64,000 nucleotides of DNA from Daejeonia sp002484105 (GTDB taxonomy: Bacteria > Bacteroidota > Bacteroidia > Flavobacteriales > Weeksellaceae), in NCBI RefSeq assembly GCF_051175565.1, contig NZ_CP195105.1:1860001-1924000 (forward strand), read 5' to 3'. The number at the start of each line of letters is the position of its first letter. Positions within the stretch are counted from its first letter, which is position 1. A program made the translations under genes and the position numbers. Under the pieces are notes generated by a model. It searched no databases. It had not been told where the DNA came from and worked only from the letters and a program-made list of their open reading frames with translations. Positions 61,532-64,000 of the stretch are shown one piece after another.

Positions 61532-62914
61532 CATCCTTGTCCGATAAACAATAAATTATTGATTTTTAAAATTTCAACTAACTAAATATCAGTTGTTTAA
61601 GCTTTATAAATTAGCTATATTTTAAAAACAAGCTACCAATCAAAAGACAATTGATTGCCGTCGTCTCGGTCAATAACCCAGTCTCTTTCGGGGTTTTCCA
61701 GAAATTTCATCAGGTTGATATAGTTGAATAAATGAATTTTGCAAAAACTTACCAAATTGGAAAATGCCCAATTGCGTTTCAATTTCTTTTTGATGACAGA
61801 TAGGAGTAAATTAACGATTAACACGCAATAAATCTGTATTTTGATGGCGTTTTCGTTATCTCCCAAGAAGTATTTGAGCGGAAAGTTCTGTTTCAGCTGC
61901 TTGAACAACAGCTCAATCTGCCATCTGACTTTGTAAAGTGCCGCTATTAAATCGGCTCTCATATCAAACAAATTGGTCAAAAATTCAAATTTTCTTTTGT
62001 TGGCACGGTCGTAGAAAACCACTTTCCTTAGCCTTAATTTCGAGATTTCTTTAGCCTTTTTCACTTCAACTTCGATAATCTCGTCTTTTAAAACGCCGCT
62101 GTGAATATGCTCTGCGATGTCTAATGCTTCAATATTGAAGTACGAAGCATTGTCTTTTATTCGGGTTACAAAACCTGTTTTGTGCTCGGTAAAACGCTCG
62201 AAAGCCTTGTAATCATTATATCCTTTGTCGAAAACATACACCGTGTTTTCATCGTATTTTAGTTTGTCTAAAAACTCGTGGTCGTGTTTTTTGGCTTCGC
62301 TGAACCAAACTAAACTGGGAACGACTTCATCAGCATTAACCACCGTATGAACCTTTATTCCACCTTTCTTTTTGCCTGTTTTCGGGTTTCTGCCAACACC
62401 TTCCAAAATATCTTTAAACAAGCTGATTGTGGTGCTGTCAAAAATTTTTACCTGCTTTTTAATCACCTCTTTAATTCGGCTGTCCGATAAAAAACCGCCA
62501 TATTGCTTGAGCAATGCGTGATAAATATTTTCAAAAACCAAAACATCCCTTTTCTTGTTCGCATCCGACAATGTGCTTCTTTTAGGAATATGATTTAACT
62601 GGAAACCTGCTGTTTTACCCGATAAACCAAGCATCGCTCCTGATATTTCACGCAGTGATGTACATTTTGAAAACGAACAAAACAGCATACTTATCAAATG
62701 GTCTTTGGTCTTAAAACGCTTTGTATAGCGGTCTGAATCGCATTTTTTAACTTCCTTTCTGATCAGTGAATCTTCAATTAATGAAATCAGCTGTCCGAAA
62801 ACAGATTTTGTCGAAAAATGATTACTTTTACTCATTGTAGTTTGCTGTGTCAGAACTTCAAACTTACTAAAAAGAAGAGTAGCCAAAAATGGCTACTCTT
62901 TTATCGGACAACAA
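61532..62914 (-). mobile_element. IS4-like insertion sequence
   Basis: TTGTCCGATAAA at 61537-61548 and TTTATCGGACAA at 62900-62911 form the terminal inverted repeats. TGTTTTTGAAT occurs directly outside both ends (61521-61531, 62915-62925), an 11-bp candidate target duplication typical of IS4. The distance from each repeat to the duplication differs by two bases, so the exact ends are uncertain. Confidence 0.75.
61633..62835 (-). CDS. IS4-family transposase
   Basis: The start is the ATG at 62835 (MSKSNHFSTKSVFGQLISLI), 400 residues; a start 17 codons earlier is possible. A DUF4372-type N terminus (YTKRFKTKDHLISMLFCSFSKCTSLREI) is followed by the DDE core with KIFDSTTISLFKDI near 133, NTVYVFDKGYNDYKAFERF near 200, and the YREK-type region YKVRWQIELLFKQLKQNFPLKY near 305. 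The catalytic acids appear intact. It is the sole gene of the IS4-like element at the right side of the window. Confidence 0.92.
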   Translation of the reverse strand: MSKSNHFSTKSVFGQLISLIEDSLIRKEVKKCDSDRYTKRFKTKDHLISMLFCSFSKCTSLREISGAMLGLSGKTAGFQLNHIPKRSTLSDANKKRDVLVFENIYHALLKQYGGFLSDSRIKEVIKKQVKIFDSTTISLFKDILEGVGRNPKTGKKKGGIKVHTVVNADEVVPSLVWFSEAKKHDHEFLDKLKYDENTVYVFDKGYNDYKAFERFTEHKTGFVTRIKDNASYFNIEALDIAEHIHSGVLKDEIIEVEVKKAKEISKLRLRKVVFYDRANKRKFEFLTNLFDMRADLIAALYKVRWQIELLFKQLKQNFPLKYFLGDNENAIKIQIYCVLIVNLLLSVIKKKLKRNWAFSNLVSFCKIHLFNYINLMKFLENPERDWVIDRDDGNQLSFDW

Positions 62915-62925
62915 TGTTTTTGAAT

Positions 62926-63328
62926 AGTATTTTTTTACTTTAAAAATTGTTATAAAAAGGTAATTAGTATCAATTCTCATTATTCGTAAATTTTCACTAG
63001 CTTTTTTATGATTTCTCTTTTTGTTGGTGGATTTTTTTCGATCACCAATGAGCCGTCCCTACATTGATAAGCAGAATGATTGTATTCGTGTTGTAATGAT
63101 TAAGACGATGGTGGAATACCGTAATTTCATTAAGATGCATATCTGATCGATGTGCGTTTGAAATATCTGGATATTCTCTGCTGATGAATGAAACGATTAC
63201 AAAATACGGAAACAGGAGGTTATCAACTCAGATCAAGGCAGCCAATACACCTCCAAATACTGGATCGAATGTAAGGAAGGGGCAGCATAAAAACCAGTAT
63301 GAATACAGGTTGCATTCTGTTAGTTGCG
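62926..63328. other. Non-coding stretch next to the IS4-like element
   Basis: No gene with protein-like character is seen in these 403 bp. The right end of the mobile element could lie here, but no repeat of the tRNA 3' end was found. Short frames are not coding. Confidence 0.4.
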
Positions 63329-64000
63329 TTATAATTTCTCCAGTTCCTGAACCATTGCCGGGCGACGGATGTATTCTTTTTTCCATTTCTCTGCAAGATT
63401 ACGGATGGGGAAGTTGGCTTGGGGGATATAATGTATGATTTTTTTCATTGCGTGTACCAAATCTTTATAATTGGGTCGAGAATTGGCATATTGTGCCTGA
63501 TGCTCCAATGCGACAAGCAACAGATTCGTCATCTCCTTTGGATAAATTTCTCCCAAAACATCCAGATAACGCATACAAGTGTCCAGATTGTTCACCTTTT
63601 TCACAAGTGGCAGCAAGCGGTCGTAAAACTGTTCTTCCATATAAATGGGAGCCAGACTATAGAGTAGTGCCGAATATTTTCCGGATTCGTAAAATTTACT
63701 TTTGGCAGCGTTTCTTTCAATCTTTTTTTGGATTTCAGAAATTGCCTTTTCTACTTCAGTGGCTCTTTCTTCGGGGGTAAAAGTGGCTTTCCATTTCCGG
63801 TAATATTCTTCGCTGAAATTGCGTTCTAAGGCAAATTTTTTGGAAAGCGAACGAATGGTTTTCACGTCTTTTTCTAATTCTGCGATGTTCAGTAATTCTT
63901 TTTCCCATTGATAAACAGTACCGGAATGATTTTCTTTGTCGGCAATTTTTATTCCGTCTGTTATCAGTTTTTTGGCTGTTTCGTACTCTTTTTTACCGAC
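63329..64000 (-). CDS. Helical protein, C-terminal part (cut by right edge)
   Basis: The frame is open from the window edge to a stop at 63329, 223 visible residues of a longer protein. It reads as repeated helical pairs, TPR-like (KKEYETAKKLITDGIKIADKE near the edge, then EEQFYDRLLPLVKKVNNLDT and EIYPKEMTNLLLVALEHQAQ) and ends RRPAMVQELEKL. This resembles the C terminus of SWIM zinc-finger family proteins, but the zinc finger would lie outside the window. A GTG inside the frame is not the start. It is likely chromosomal. Confidence 0.55.
   Translation of the reverse strand, partial: VGKKEYETAKKLITDGIKIADKENHSGTVYQWEKELLNIAELEKDVKTIRSLSKKFALERNFSEEYYRKWKATFTPEERATEVEKAISEIQKKIERNAAKSKFYESGKYSALLYSLAPIYMEEQFYDRLLPLVKKVNNLDTCMRYLDVLGEIYPKEMTNLLLVALEHQAQYANSRPNYKDLVHAMKKIIHYIPQANFPIRNLAEKWKKEYIRRPAMVQELEKL

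Noticed and set aside
28447..64000. A second copy of the tRNA-Arg 3' end as right attachment site
   Set aside because: I looked for the tRNA tail (TTCGATTCCTCATGGGGC) and saw no repeat on the right side, so the right end is left open.
1..64000. CRISPR array
   Set aside because: No regularly spaced repeats of CRISPR size were seen; short repeats here are operators or structured elements.

Overview
The window is chromosomal DNA of a Bacteroidota bacterium, most likely Flavobacteriia/Weeksellaceae (Chryseobacterium-like). The signs are a type IX secretion (type B, CHU_C-like) surface protein, several TAnnTTTG (-7) promoters, a TPR plus outer-membrane barrel pair, and RteC/Mob-type mobility genes. 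Species cannot be named from the sequence alone.

1-10 kb: a minus-strand acetate/propionate locus. In transcription order it holds a porin, an MHS-type MFS transporter, two small membrane proteins, a sodium-solute-symporter/histidine-kinase fusion, a stand-alone receiver protein, a propionyl-CoA-synthetase-like enzyme and an acetyl-CoA synthetase cut by the left edge. 10-16 kb: a zinc-ribbon/HTH protein and the pyrimidine genes pyrB-carA-carB, preceded by a promoter and a leader with a pause-like hairpin and a terminator just before pyrB. 16-28 kb: a degraded lipoprotein/thioredoxin-like pair, a transposase remnant, an APC amino-acid permease, a 1195-residue T9SS type B surface protein, a long TPR protein and an outer-membrane barrel.

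28.4-60 kb: a mosaic mobilizable element lying against tRNA-Arg(CCG). It has a large serine recombinase whose last codons overlap the tRNA, a DUF3408 protein, a MobC-like protein, a relaxase, a type IV coupling protein and an RteC regulator, but no type IV secretion genes, so it looks like an integrative mobilizable element that needs a helper. Cargo includes an AraC/DHFR-like/ECF-sigma/YciI cassette with two ECF41-like promoters, a TetR-controlled membrane operon, AraC plus siderophore-interacting protein, methionine aminopeptidase, and a methyltransferase/Crp-Fnr/peptide-deformylase module present twice in diverged form. A chloramphenicol acetyltransferase/SDR/TetR segment lies between the coupling-protein gene and a second, diverged copy of its 3' end, suggesting a composite of two related elements. 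Several cargo genes are frameshifted.

60-64 kb: an IS630-like element with TA target duplication, an IS4-like element, a mostly empty stretch, and a chromosomal gene running off the right edge. The right end of the mobile element could not be fixed. The non-coding signals (twin structured RNA-like regions, an oriT-like hairpin, shared operators) are the parts most worth following up.
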